64,000 nucleotides of DNA, from the NCBI GenBank assembly GCA_019279435.1, contig JAAALK010000086.1, forward strand, positions 15,979,913 through 16,043,912, read 5' to 3'. The notes under the pieces were generated by a model. The model was not told where the DNA came from. It saw only the letters and a program-made list of their open reading frames with translations, and searched no databases. Source of the stretch: Zizania palustris (lineage: Eukaryota; Streptophyta; Magnoliopsida; Poales; Poaceae). This document shows positions 31,842-41,593 of this stretch, piece after piece; the stretch's first letter is position 1, and each line of letters opens with the position of its first letter. Position numbers and translations under genes: made by a program.

Positions 31842-33143
31842 TTATGGCTTCGGACTCCCCGACTTCGGCCTCCGCGTGCTCGCACCCTTCGGCTTCGCTC
31901 TGCAGGGTCTGATTCGGAGGTACCACAGATAGTCTGTGGACGATGCCCCCTCCGCTGTGTCTGTTTGCCCCTGCCATCCATAATACTCTGAAGGAAAACA
32001 AGGCATAGGGTTAGTCTGCGGAGGGTACCCTGACCCGGATACGTACGGAGCCCACGGGGTCCCCGCCCAGTCATACGGTGGAGGCATCGGAGGCTCTAGC
32101 GGCCTCGCCCACCGTGAGCCGAACCCATTACCTAGGAGGGGGTTCGGCCAAGTCGAAGGTGTCTCCGACCACACCAGTGAAGGATCCCGCCAGGCCGGAG
32201 GTATGTTCGGCCAGTGCGGGCCGAAGCCTCCCATCGGAGAAATCCACCATGGTGCGGGGTTCAGCCATTGGGGGCCGAAGCTATCGCATGGGGGACCTGA
32301 CCACTGGGGTTCGAAGTTGTCGTGCGGGGAACCCGACCATTGGGGTTCGAAGTCATTGCACGGGGGCCTCGACCATTGTGGCTCAGAACCACCGTGCGGA
32401 GCACTAGGATACTGTGGCCCGAAGCCTTCATGCGGAGGGTTCGCAACCCTCGGTCCGAAGCCACCCTTCGAAGGTATTAGACCCTTCGGCCGTTTTAACT
32501 TGGCGTGCGGACCTGCTTCTTTGGCCCTCCTCTGATGCTTGTTCAGCAGCATGTTATATGTTACCTTTGGCCTCTTGCGAGCCTTAGCCGAAGGGGTATT
32601 GATGTTCTGTTTCCACACTCCTACCTCGGGGTTCTTTGGCACGAGTGTGTGAGTGCGCGGTTCTCCAATAGTTACATCTTTCCCTTTAGCAGACTCGGCC
32701 TGTTCTGGCCGAATCAACACCTTATTCTCGCCGAGGTCCACGGCGTTGACTAGAAAGGGATCTTTATCCAGCTTCATCTTTGGGTCGTGGTCTATCTTCA
32801 ATCGTCCTTCTTCTATGGCTGATTGTATCTGTCGTCGAAAAACATTGCAATCATTAGTATTGTGATAATGTGAATCATGCCACTTACAATATGGATGCTT
32901 CTTTAACTCGTCGGCAGGTGGGATAACTTGACCCTTAGGTAACCTGAGAAGCTGACTCTTTAAGAGGAAATCAAATATTTTATCGCATTTAGTCACATCG
33001 AACGAGTACTTGACTTCATTAAGTCTATTCTTTGTGGGGGATGGTCGTAGTTCGGAGCAAGTGACATGTTTGTTTTTAGTGTTTGTAACCCATTTGGCCA
33101 CGTACATGTCGGCCGAATCCTCCTCCTCATCAGAGCGTTCCAT
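31842..33143 (-). CDS. gypsy Gag C-terminal part with zinc motif and W/P-rich repeat
   Basis: A 433-codon open frame on the minus strand. Residues ~85-105 hold a C-K-W-H-D-S-H-Y-H-N-T-N-D-C motif (CX2HX4HX4C), the knuckle-like form of Tat-type gags. The segment from ~235 to ~340 is a tandem repeat of G-F-G-P-Q-W-S-x-P-P units with a period of ~12 residues. The remainder is Pro/Tyr/Gly-rich. The related element carries the same type of array at 50340-50640 with a longer period. The role of the repeat is unknown. The start shown is the first in-frame Met and is likely internal to a longer Gag-Pol. Confidence 0.72.
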   Translation of the reverse strand: MERSDEEEDSADMYVAKWVTNTKNKHVTCSELRPSPTKNRLNEVKYSFDVTKCDKIFDFLLKSQLLRLPKGQVIPPADELKKHPYCKWHDSHYHNTNDCNVFRRQIQSAIEEGRLKIDHDPKMKLDKDPFLVNAVDLGENKVLIRPEQAESAKGKDVTIGEPRTHTLVPKNPEVGVWKQNINTPSAKARKRPKVTYNMLLNKHQRRAKEAGPHAKLKRPKGLIPSKGGFGPRVANPPHEGFGPQYPSAPHGGSEPQWSRPPCNDFEPQWSGSPHDNFEPQWSGPPCDSFGPQWLNPAPWWISPMGGFGPHWPNIPPAWRDPSLVWSETPSTWPNPLLGNGFGSRWARPLEPPMPPPYDWAGTPWAPYVSGSGYPPQTNPMPCFPSEYYGWQGQTDTAEGASSTDYLWYLRIRPCRAKPKGASTRRPKSGSPKP

Positions 33144-33199
33144 GATGTGGATTTTGGCCCTAGGCTTGCTAAACGTCTTAATAAATTCTTATCTTTGGC

Positions 33200-34502
33200 T
33201 CAACCTTCTTGGACCAGAGCCTGCTGTAGAACTTGGCTAACCTCTAAAAAGTTTTGGTTATCTAACCTTTCTTTAAGTTCGGAACGCAACCCATTAAAAG
33301 CTAATTCCGTCAAGTCCCTTTCTGAAATATTAAGACTAAAACATCGGTTTCTGGTATCCCTGAAACACTTGATATACTCAGAGGTGCTCTCATTAGATTT
33401 TTGCTTAACCGATGTCAAATGTGAAAGCCTAAGTTTTGTTTCACCCGTGTAGAAATAATCATGGAATTTCCGCTCTAAATCGTCCCACGTGTGGATGGAG
33501 TTTGGCGGGAGCGCCGAAAACCAAGTGAAAGTTGTGCCGGATAGCGAGAGAGAAAATAGTCTAACCTTTAGGGCATCTATCCCGCTAACCTCTCCACACT
33601 GCGCCAAAAATTGACTAACATGCTCTAGTGTGGTCCTGCTACCCTCGCCATCGAATTTAGTGAACTCAGGGATCCTATAGCCGCGGGGGTAGGGTACTGT
33701 ATCAAGATGATCGGGGTATGGTTTGCGATAAACCCTAACTTGTCCCTTGGGCACGAAGCCGGCACACTCCCTAAACAGCGCGCGGACCCGCTCATCTATA
33801 TCATCTTGGTAGTTTGTTTGCATGCGCCTCTCATGTGGGGGCGCGGCACGCGGTGGGATATCGGCGTGTCAGCCATGTGCTTTTTCCCTACGCGCTATTT
33901 GGAAAACATGCTCGTGTCCTGGTGCCTGCGCGTGTGGTGCGGGTAGCGCGAGTATTGTCGCAGGTGTTGTACGGTATGCAGTGTTAGTTTGACCATAGGT
34001 ATAATGATTGGTCTCGGCCATAAGTGATGAGGCCGGAGACATGTTTGTCGGAGGTGCACTAGCTATAGGAACCGGGGGTACGACCTTAGTGAAGCCGAAC
34101 CTTCTAAGAGTTGCCTCTACTTGGGAGCTGACTGCCGAATCTAAATGGTTGGCTAGCGAAGCGCTAACGGCCTGATCTACCGATGCGACTATTTTTTGCT
34201 CAATTTCTAAAGAAGATAAATGAGGCAATACCGGTGTTACCTGGACCTAAGCGGGGTCGGGGGTGACGATGTTGCGCTTGAAGAAGCATGCGCGTGTCTT
34301 GATGTAGCCCCCAAGCATCATGTCTTGGAGCGCCTTTAGCTTTGCCTCGATCTTTGCTCGGTCCTCTGCGGGGATATCTTCAAGTGTAGGTGATAATATG
34401 TTGTGGTTGTCGATATCCGCGCCTCCTATTGCATCCATCGGTGGTGTAGACGTAGTAGTCAAAGTAGATGTACCGGTGGCCGATGTAGACGTACTCATCA
34501 TT
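33200..34502 (-). pseudogene. gypsy gag, capsid-like region
   Basis: A minus-strand start-like M-M-S-T-S-T-S lies near 34502, then acidic coil (D-R-A-K-I-E-A-K-L-K-A-L-Q). The well-conserved gag domain is open at 33200-33823: F-T-K-F-D-G-E-G-S-R-T-T-L-E-H, L-R-L-F-S-L-S-L-S-G-T-T, T-W-F-S-A-L-P-P-N-S, F-H-D-Y-F-Y-T-G and L-A-F-N-G-L-R. Frame breaks occur near 34235, 33850 and 33160. The closely related copy at 49125-49700 confirms the family. Confidence 0.87.
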
Positions 34503-34520
34503 TTGGCGTAGCTCTTCTCC

Positions 34521-34536
34521 AGCGGAGTCGCAAAAA
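34521..34536 (-). other. primer-binding site region of gypsy element 28441-35992
   Basis: The minus strand after the 5' LTR reads CACTTTTTTGCGACTCCGCT, near-identical to the site after the LTR at 48243. This is the expected PBS position; the tRNA was not assigned. Confidence 0.65.
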
Positions 34537-34540
34537 AGTG

Positions 34541-35992
34541 TGTTGACACGGAAACGTGCCCTCACACTTGGGTCAGTTCGGCGATCCAAAAGTGCACGGA
34601 TAGTTAGGGACAAGCCTAAGCTGACGTAGCACCGACACCGCATTCCGACTACCCTTAATAGTGATAAAGGGGGTGGAGTCGCCAGGCAACCAGATTACAC
34701 AAAATAATCCAATTAGCCGAAAGAAATAGGTTAAACAGGTTAAAATCAGCAAACCAGTCGGAGTCCTCCTGGTTCGAAGTCTGATGCGAAGGGTGCACCG
34801 AAGGGTACCTTCGGCGTCTGGTGCGAAGTGCTCCGCCGAAGGGTGCTTCGGCGTTCGGACTGATCCGGCCGAAGGTAGACTCCGAACGGATCTGAACACG
34901 GTGATCACCTCTGAACAGCGGGGTTCGGCGTGCGATCTCCGATGCAGCAAATTACAGAGCAGTGACGCGAAGGCCACACGCGGGTGCAACTTCGTCTGGT
35001 GCGGAGTATGTTCGTGGTGAAGTCTGTCACGACGAAGTATGCTAGCGGAGCCTGTTGTCGAAGCGTGCGGTCCTGTCGAAGGGTGTCATGGGGACCTCCG
35101 GAACCAATCTCTCAGCTCCGGACACCTCCGGCGAAGGGGCTCCGAACGTGCGAACCTGCAATAGAGACGATGCGAAGTACTAATTCGGCTTTAAGACCGA
35201 ATTTTGCGAGGTGTTGCACGGGTGGCGAAGGTAGCAATATATTACGCAGATTTGCGGATACTTCACAGGTGAAGTAACAAGGCGATAGCAATCTGTTACG
35301 TAGATTAACGGGGACTTCACAAGCGAAGTACCAAGGCTTACCACTGTTTCGTAGCGGTGGACGGAGGGCTTCCAGGCAAACCCATGAAGAGGTACAGAAA
35401 AGTAAAGGTAAAAGTAAAGGTACGATCAAAGCATGGCTTTGGTTTGGTTTGAGTTGGGGGGGTCTCCACGCCGGCCATGCCTCTCTATTTATAGGGGGTT
35501 AACTCCCAATCTAATCTGCTATTAATCCGACCGGATAGAGATAGAGATTGAGCTGGCGATGCAAACAACTCTATCTCTACCGAGGTGGGCTTCGGCCAGG
35601 CCCGTCGAGGCCTGCTCCTCGGGCCGAAGCTTCGGTAGCGTGGGCTTCGGCCAGGCCCGTTGAGGCTTGCTCCTCAGGATGAAGCTTCGACAATGTGGGC
35701 TTCAGCCAGGCCCGTCGATGCTTGCTCTCGGGCCGAAGCTTCGACAGCGTGGGCTTCCGAAGCTTCGGCGGCATGGGCCTCCGAAGGATTCCGAAGCTTC
35801 AGCAGCGTGGGCCTCAGAAGGTTTCCTGGCCGAAGCCCATGGGCTGGCTAGAGGCTTTCGGAGCCCATAGCTCGATGGACTTCGGCCCTATAGGGCTTCA
35901 GACAGACCCTGGACATGTGTACTTTTGGCCCAAATCACCAAAAATTGATATTTTGATAATCTAACCATTATTGCCATTTTTTGCTATCAACA
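34541..35992 (-). repeat. 5' LTR of gypsy element 28441-35992
   Basis: 1452 bp, matching 28441-29891 almost base for base with a few percent differences by eye, so the insertion is relatively recent. TATA box at 35485-35494 (minus). Subrepeat array at 35590-35830. Confidence 0.94.
35485..35494 (-). promoter_or_regulatory. LTR TATA box
   Basis: CTATAAATAG on the minus strand in the 5' LTR, conserved at 29385-29394. Confidence 0.6.
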
Positions 35993-35997
35993 GCGTC
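35993..35997. repeat. target-site duplication, right copy (GCGTC)
   Basis: Exact copy of 28436-28440 immediately outside the LTR. Confidence 0.92.
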
Positions 35998-36100
35998 AAT
36001 CATTACTACGCTTACTGGAAGCTTCAGAAGCATGATGACTTGGATTCCCAAGAACCAATCCATGTAGCTGAAGAACAGCAATTCAGCACTGTCAAGTGAA
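35998..36100 (+). other. exon-like sequence of unknown gene, downstream part
   Basis: Continues the exon-like frame entered at ~28432 once the gypsy element is ignored. Together they give ~35 open codons (V-N-H-Y-Y-A-Y-W-K-L-Q-K-H-D-D-L-D) ending at a TGA (36098-36100). The gene is not recognised. Continuity across the insertion shows the piece pre-dates the gypsy element. Confidence 0.4.
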
Positions 36101-37740
36101 TTTCTAAATGGGATAATCTTAAGCTAAGATCATTCTTAAAAAACAATCATAAACTAAGCATGTGGTTTTTTCATGGGTGATAATGTGTAGATTCACCACG
36201 TCGGTGGGCTCCCAAAGGACTAGCAAGCGAAGAAGATCAAGGCTGACACCCACTGCTCAAAATCTCCTGTATACAACAATGTATGCAATTTGATTTACTA
36301 ACATGTTTGATGGATCTTGTGCGTTATACTATTATGGCAACACTCAAAAGAGTTAGCTGATACCAAGCAGTTCATCTTTGTGCTTTGATCACATATGACA
36401 AATCGCTATGAACTGGATTTCAAAGAGAGGGCTGGGAGAATGGGATATAAGGTGCAGGCATCAATGAAGAACTTTAAGATGATTTTGGAGGTACCAACTA
36501 GCAAATATTTTGCCAAATGAACTCTAATTGTTGGACCTTATTGCAATGTCATGCCGGATGACCTGATTGCAACCCCCATATGCTTGTAAGATTATGTCTA
36601 AAACGATATAAATTATAGAATTGGGGGGTAACAAAATTTTGTTTGGCGGGAAAATGGAAAGGAAACAATCTTGCAGCTTGGTAGGATCGGGAAGTCGAAG
36701 TATATCATGTACTTCAGGTAAGTAAAAAAGAACCGACAATTAGTGATCTTGTTCAAGAGCAAAAAGATTCATCTGCAGAAAATTATTGGTTGTTGTAGGT
36801 ATCCATTGACTGGCTCCCAGGTGTTCTGCATTTGCTTGACATCAATCGACTCCAAGTTGTGTTGTACCCTATGAGATGTTTTGGACAAGTGTTGGCTATT
36901 TTAGCATGTGTAGTGAGTTTGTATGTAGTCCTCTCTCCTCGAGAAGATGCTAATAATACAACAGATATACTCCCTTGCTATATACTATTCTGAGTGATTC
37001 CACGGCCTGAACCGATTTTACCATGCTCTGTAAAGTCACGAACTGAATTGAAGTCGGATTGGATAGAAAATACGGCCAATCTCAGTTCACATTCACTAAA
37101 ATTACTAGGTAAAAGCAGGAGGACGGGGAAATCCGTCACCTAGATAGCCCGAATAATGTTAAGTGATGCCTTTGAGGCTTTGAATCATAAGGCAACAAGT
37201 AATCTAAGTCTTGTACAAGAGATAATCGAATCAACTCGGTGTTAGCTCCATCTCAGCTCATGCAACTTCGATCAATTCACAGGCACCCACAAACTTTTGT
37301 AGTCTTGACAAATTTTAGGCCATGGCCGAACAATAAAACATCATAGTTAGTGTATAGATTCCATCAAAACTAAATGAGTACTGAGAATGAGGATGTTGAA
37401 GAGGCCTGAGGTATGAATCTGATAAAATAACTAATGCATTTGAATGAAGAGGATCTTCTAAGACAAGGAATATGTGTTGGGTGGATTGATAGGGTTGCAT
37501 AATGTAGGTAATTTGCTATCAAAATACAAACCCAAATATAGTAGTACTGAAATACAACGACAATGAATGCAAAGAGAACATCTCTCAAAAATTCGAGAAA
37601 TTCTTAAACGTGCTGAAATATTTCACTTTGTATAGCACTTAAATGATTTTGAAGTGGTTTACGTATTTATTTTGTGTTTAACTGAATTATAATAATATAA
37701 TTATTTTTCTACCCTTGTTTCTTAGTCTGTAAATTCTTGT
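36101..37740. other. no intact gene; possible exon relics
   Basis: Short open pieces with splice-like borders occur: about 36411-36520 (F-K-E-R-A-G-R-M-G-Y-K-V-Q-A-S-M-K) and 36800-36890 after a TTGTAG acceptor (V-S-I-D-W-L-P-G-V-L-H-L-L-D-I-N-R). They could belong to the same captured gene as 35998-36100. I do not recognise it, and the rest is AT-rich without features. Confidence 0.3.
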
Positions 37741-37945
37741 TCTAGCCCTGTGTATTTTTTCTTGGCCGAACCTGAGCTCTAGAGCGCCAGCCCCGCACCC
37801 TCTGTCATGGGCCCCGCACCCCTTCGTCGTTGTCCTCGCGGGGCTCCATCGCCAACCCCGAGCCCCTCCACCCCGGCCTCACATGGCTCTGTCGTCACCT
37901 CCGAGCTCCCGCGCCCGACCTCGCATGGCTCCGCCACCGGTCCCA
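37741..37945. other. GC-rich low-complexity stretch
   Basis: CCCCGCACC, GCTCCATCGCC and CCTCGCATGGCTCCG units recur. It resembles the GC-rich islands elsewhere in the block; no gene. Confidence 0.5.
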
Positions 37946-37947
37946 TT

Positions 37948-38075
37948 ACTATTTAATTGTCTAGCATACATTTATTTTTTTATTTACCATTGCATAACAC
38001 AGACTCACTACTATTTAACTGTCTAACATATATTTGTTTTTTATCATTTACCATTGCGTAGCACAGGCCCACTAA
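37948..38075. repeat. 62-bp tandem duplication at inner edge of right arm
   Basis: ACTATTTAAYTGTCTARCATA...TTTACCATTGCRTARCACAG occurs twice in tandem (37948-38009 and 38010-38071). Confidence 0.8.
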
Positions 38076-38080
38076 TAATA

Positions 38081-38636
38081 AAAATAGGAGTTTCTTTGAT
38101 GAAAATGGGCTCCTTAGGGACTTTGGAAAATACACGTCAAAACAATTAATTATAAATAATATATAAGATCATTCATACTGTGTGAAATTATTTTTATTAT
38201 GTAGATCACATTTTAAAAAGAACTATGCAATTTGAATGATCAAATTTAAGTTAAAATGAATTAGTTATGAATTTTTAAAGGTTTCAACACTATTTTGGAT
38301 TTTCAGAAAATAAAACAAAATTATTAAAAAAAATAGAAATTGATTTTTAAATATTTTATATTTGTTTGGTGGTTATTTAGACTTTAGGCAAAGTTGGAGG
38401 GTGTATTTCAAACTTTTTTATTGATCTACCATGTCACCAACGCCACGTCAATTGTCACATCATCAAATCCACCCACAGTTTCGCTACGTCAGTAAAACCA
38501 CCCTTTAAAGTTGTAGGTTGTGCTATTTTTCAATACCACGGGTGTTTTTTAGACGGTAAAATTCTTTAGGGGATTATTTAAACTTCAGCTATACTTTGAG
38601 GGTGTTAATCAAATGGATATTTTGAGAGAAACAAAT
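38081..38636 (-). repeat. right ~560-bp inverted repeat arm
   Basis: Reverse complement of 21957-22470 plus 23227-23270, without the 756-bp insertion. Similarity spans the full arm. Confidence 0.85.
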
Positions 38637-38781
38637 AATTAATTTTTTCCATGTAATTAACAAATGTACTAGTATTATGAAATGATAGTATGATTAGAGA
38701 TTTTTTGAAGAAATCTACGTGGGATACGAGGACTTTATGGAGGTTACATATCTCAGTATTATTCTCTTCTGAGCATGCTTA

Positions 38782-38878
38782 GGGCTCCTTTGGAACGCAG
38801 GAATTTTATCGGATTTTCGCAGGACTCACACTAAATCTTTCAAAATTCCCTTAAACAAACTTTATTCCAAAGGAGCCC
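38782..38878. mobile_element. 97-bp Tourist-like MITE
   Basis: Terminal inverted repeats GGGCTCCTTTGGAA and TTCCAAAGGAGCCC, with TTA duplicated at 38779-38781 and 38879-38881. The flanks 38637-38778 and 38882-39104 are AT-rich with no feature. Confidence 0.85.
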
Positions 38879-39104
38879 TTAACATTAGAGTTTTAATAGG
38901 ATCCATTGTCAATTTGGTCGCATCCATTTCGCTTAAATATGTATTTATGAAATGTTAATACAATTAAAGAGATATTTATGAAATGATAATACGATTGAAG
39001 ATATTTCTTAGTAGTATAATAAATTATCGATTTTTTGTCAAATTAGATGTATGTTGTTTTCTATTTTCTATTTTCTTTTCTCTTTTAAGAAAATGGTTAA
39101 TTTC

Positions 39105-41593
39105 TGTAACGCCCGGGATTTAATAATTTTGGACTTTTATTGAATTTCCAAGGAAAAAAAATAAATACAAGATGTTCATGACACGACCACATTCTTATGG
39201 AAATCAAAAGTAGCTCGCAGGCTACATTATTACACAAATGATAAAATATAAAACGAAAACAAAAGAGTCTTCACGATGAACATCTCCTTCCAGTCACGTG
39301 CCTTGACTGGGACAGCTACTCCAGACCATTGTCCTCGTAATACGCAACCTCTGAAGTGGTGTCAACAGGGGTGAGTACAAAAAGTACTCAACAAGCCACC
39401 GAAATGCAGCATAATGCATGGATAATAACAAAGGAAGACATGTGGTTTAAGTTTGCGGAAAGGTACAATTTGTTATTAAGCATTTAATGTGAGCATGTTA
39501 ATTATGCAGAAAGTGAATCGTGAATAATAAACCATCCACTAAATCGAGTAGTACAAACGGTACTCCCTCGCTCAACAGTCCTTAAATTCCATCAACCAAT
39601 GCATAATCATGAAAGTAAACTAACTATGGTGAACATCGCTCAAACCGTCCTTGACCGTGGGCTCAACTTTTCGAAATTATTATATTCTGATCAGAGGTGT
39701 ACCACTTTACCCACAAGGCACTCATTCCTGCACACCGTAGAGTGTTAAAATGATCGAAGTCACAGGAAATCATGCTAAAACCTTAACCATGAAACGCTCC
39801 AACTCGAGGACAACCCACTAGGTTACGCTGGCACACCAACGCATTGGACCAACGTCGTGCCTCCTTTTGTGCCTCGTTGGTACAAGTCATCTGCAGATAC
39901 AACTTGCCCCTCCGCTTGGTGCATCGGGTTGGAATGCTCCATACATCTAGTTAGGCCTTACCCATTAGACTTGTGAGAAACCATGTTGAAGAATATGGTT
40001 TTGATATTCCAGATGTGATGAGTGATTGTCAACGGAAGTCAAAGGAAGGGAGATATGAAAATCTGTCGAGTCTGAGATGCATGTGACTCAGGTACATGGG
40101 TAGTGAGTGACGGCCGGGCAGAGGAGCCGTGGAGTCGGGCTGACCCAATCCGGGTACATGGCTAGGAGCGGCAGATGATCCACTGGTCTATTGACTGGGT
40201 TTGGCTCAAGTACACGGGCGGCGAGCGATTGCTGGGCTGAGGAAGCTGCGGGGTCGGGTCGGCCCAATCCGGGTACCCGGTGCGAAGACGGTGGACGCTT
40301 TGTCAGTTTCGACGCAAAACTGACAATCTATGATTAATTCATTTTTAGGACATTAATATTTAGTTTTTAAGTTTAGAATATTTTTATTTAAGTCAGGTGA
40401 TTTTTCTAATAATTTTTTAGTAATTTTCGGAATTTATTTTAGAGTCAGTTTAATTTACCCTTGGAGTAAATTAGTCTTTTCATGTATTAGGATTCGCCTA
40501 TAAATAGGCCCCTATCCCCTTGGGGATGGATGACTGTTTCTAATAGATCAATCTACAGTCTATTTTCTTCCACCGAGAATTTTCGATCTGCGATTCTTCG
40601 TCGCCACCGTGATTGTTCTTCTCCGGAACTCTTTCTTTTGGCAACTCAGTGCATGCCACAGAAGATCGTGTGTGGAGTCGACAGCTCCTGGCAAGCAGCA
40701 CGGCAGGCTTTTTCCTAGCGCGGGCCCCACGCTGGCGTGGAGACCGAGCCGCACGGCGGTCTGTGACTAGGCTGCATGCCTGTTTTTGTTTTTTGCCAAG
40801 CTTTGGCGCCGGGGCCCCACGAAGACACGTACGATTTTTGTATTTCTTTGGCACACAAAACGAGGACGTGCATTTCTTTGGCAGGATTTTTTCTTTGCGC
40901 TAGTACGCACAGAGCGGCAGCAGGGAAGCAAACCTCCGCCTCAAGGCCGGCCGGCGTGCAAACAGAGGCGCTCCACGGTTTCGGTGAGGTTTCTTTTTCC
41001 CCAGCATAAACAGCGACGCCCGGTTCTTCGTCGATGCAGGTAAATTTCGATTTCCTGTTGTTTAGTTAGTTTTAATCTACTATTTTTAGGCAGATAAATT
41101 TTATAGATAATCATCTATTAATCCATTTCGAAATTTCATTGTTATTTTAATCTATCAAATTTTATTAGTTATCTAGTATTATTTTTATCTGTTTAGTCTG
41201 CTCACATAAAAAGAAGAGAAAAAATTCATTAGTCGCAGAAATATTTTTAGTCTAGTTTTACGTGCAATACTTTAGGTTTATCTCTTAATTAATTTTTAAT
41301 GATCCATGTTTTACTCATTTGATTATTATTTTATTTCTAGACTGAAATATAAATATTTCGTGATTTATCTAAGTATATTTATCTTTGCAGTATCGCTATT
41401 TAGTTTATCTTTAATATCATTTCAATTAAGACACCGGTCATTTTTAGGCTAGACAACTTTGGTTTGCATAATTTGCTTTGCAAATATTATTTGTCTGTTT
41501 ATTTTCGTTTGGGTGTTGGGATTAGAACATAGTTTAGTAAGAAATTTTTAGGCGCCCATTCATCCCCCTCTGGTCGCTACTTTTGGTCCTACA
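39105..41593 (+). repeat. large LTR (candidate), ~2.5 kb
   Basis: Starts TGTAACGCCCGGGATTT, an opening common to grass LTRs. It has a TATA box (CTATAAATAGG, 40498-40508) followed by a leader-like stretch. It ends GCGCCCATTCATCC, CCTCTGG and TCCTACA, the usual end of such LTRs just before a PBS. The following bases (TTGTGGTTAGTATAG) look like a decayed PBS. No second copy is in the window, so the limits are by motif. Open frames at 40530-41043 are not convincing genes. Confidence 0.55.
40498..40508 (+). promoter_or_regulatory. LTR TATA box
   Basis: CTATAAATAGG about 390 bases after the CCATTGGACC-type mid-LTR sequence; probable core promoter of the candidate LTR. Confidence 0.5.

Larger units (their letters stand above)
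28441..35992 (-). mobile_element. Ty3/gypsy element, internally deleted (LTRs, PBS, PPT complete; pol ends in RT)
   Basis: A 7.55-kb minus-strand element with ~1.45-kb LTRs at both ends (28441-29891 and 34541-35992) and a perfect GCGTC duplication. It carries gag, a long gag-protease linker and protease. Its RT stops after the F-V-G-L-Y-E-W block: the rest of RT, RNase H and integrase are missing, and the polypurine tract follows at once. All cis signals for mobilisation are present but the enzymes are not, so it could only have moved with help from a complete relative. The related Tat-like element at 46925-64000 shows what is missing. Confidence 0.93.
21957..38636. mobile_element. candidate gene-capturing transposon bounded by ~560-bp inverted repeats (Pack-MULE-like)
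   Basis: 21957-22470 plus 23227-23270 and 38081-38636 are the same ~560-bp sequence in opposite orientation (roughly 85% identical by eye). They face each other around an interior holding a dioxygenase gene fragment, other exon-like pieces and GC-rich tracts. Long terminal inverted repeats around captured host-gene pieces are the form of Pack-MULEs. Against this, no clean 9-bp target duplication is visible and no transposase is seen. Two independent insertions of one repeat family in opposite orientation remain possible. Without the nested gypsy and TIR insertions the block would be ~8.4 kb. Confidence 0.4.

Noticed and set aside
31513..32407. several 70-160-codon frames on both strands
   Set aside because: Shadows of the gypsy gag/protease frames, open because of the repeat array and GC content.
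40530..41043. overlapping open frames after the TATA box
   Set aside because: Lie in the leader part of a candidate LTR; no domain, inconsistent across frames.
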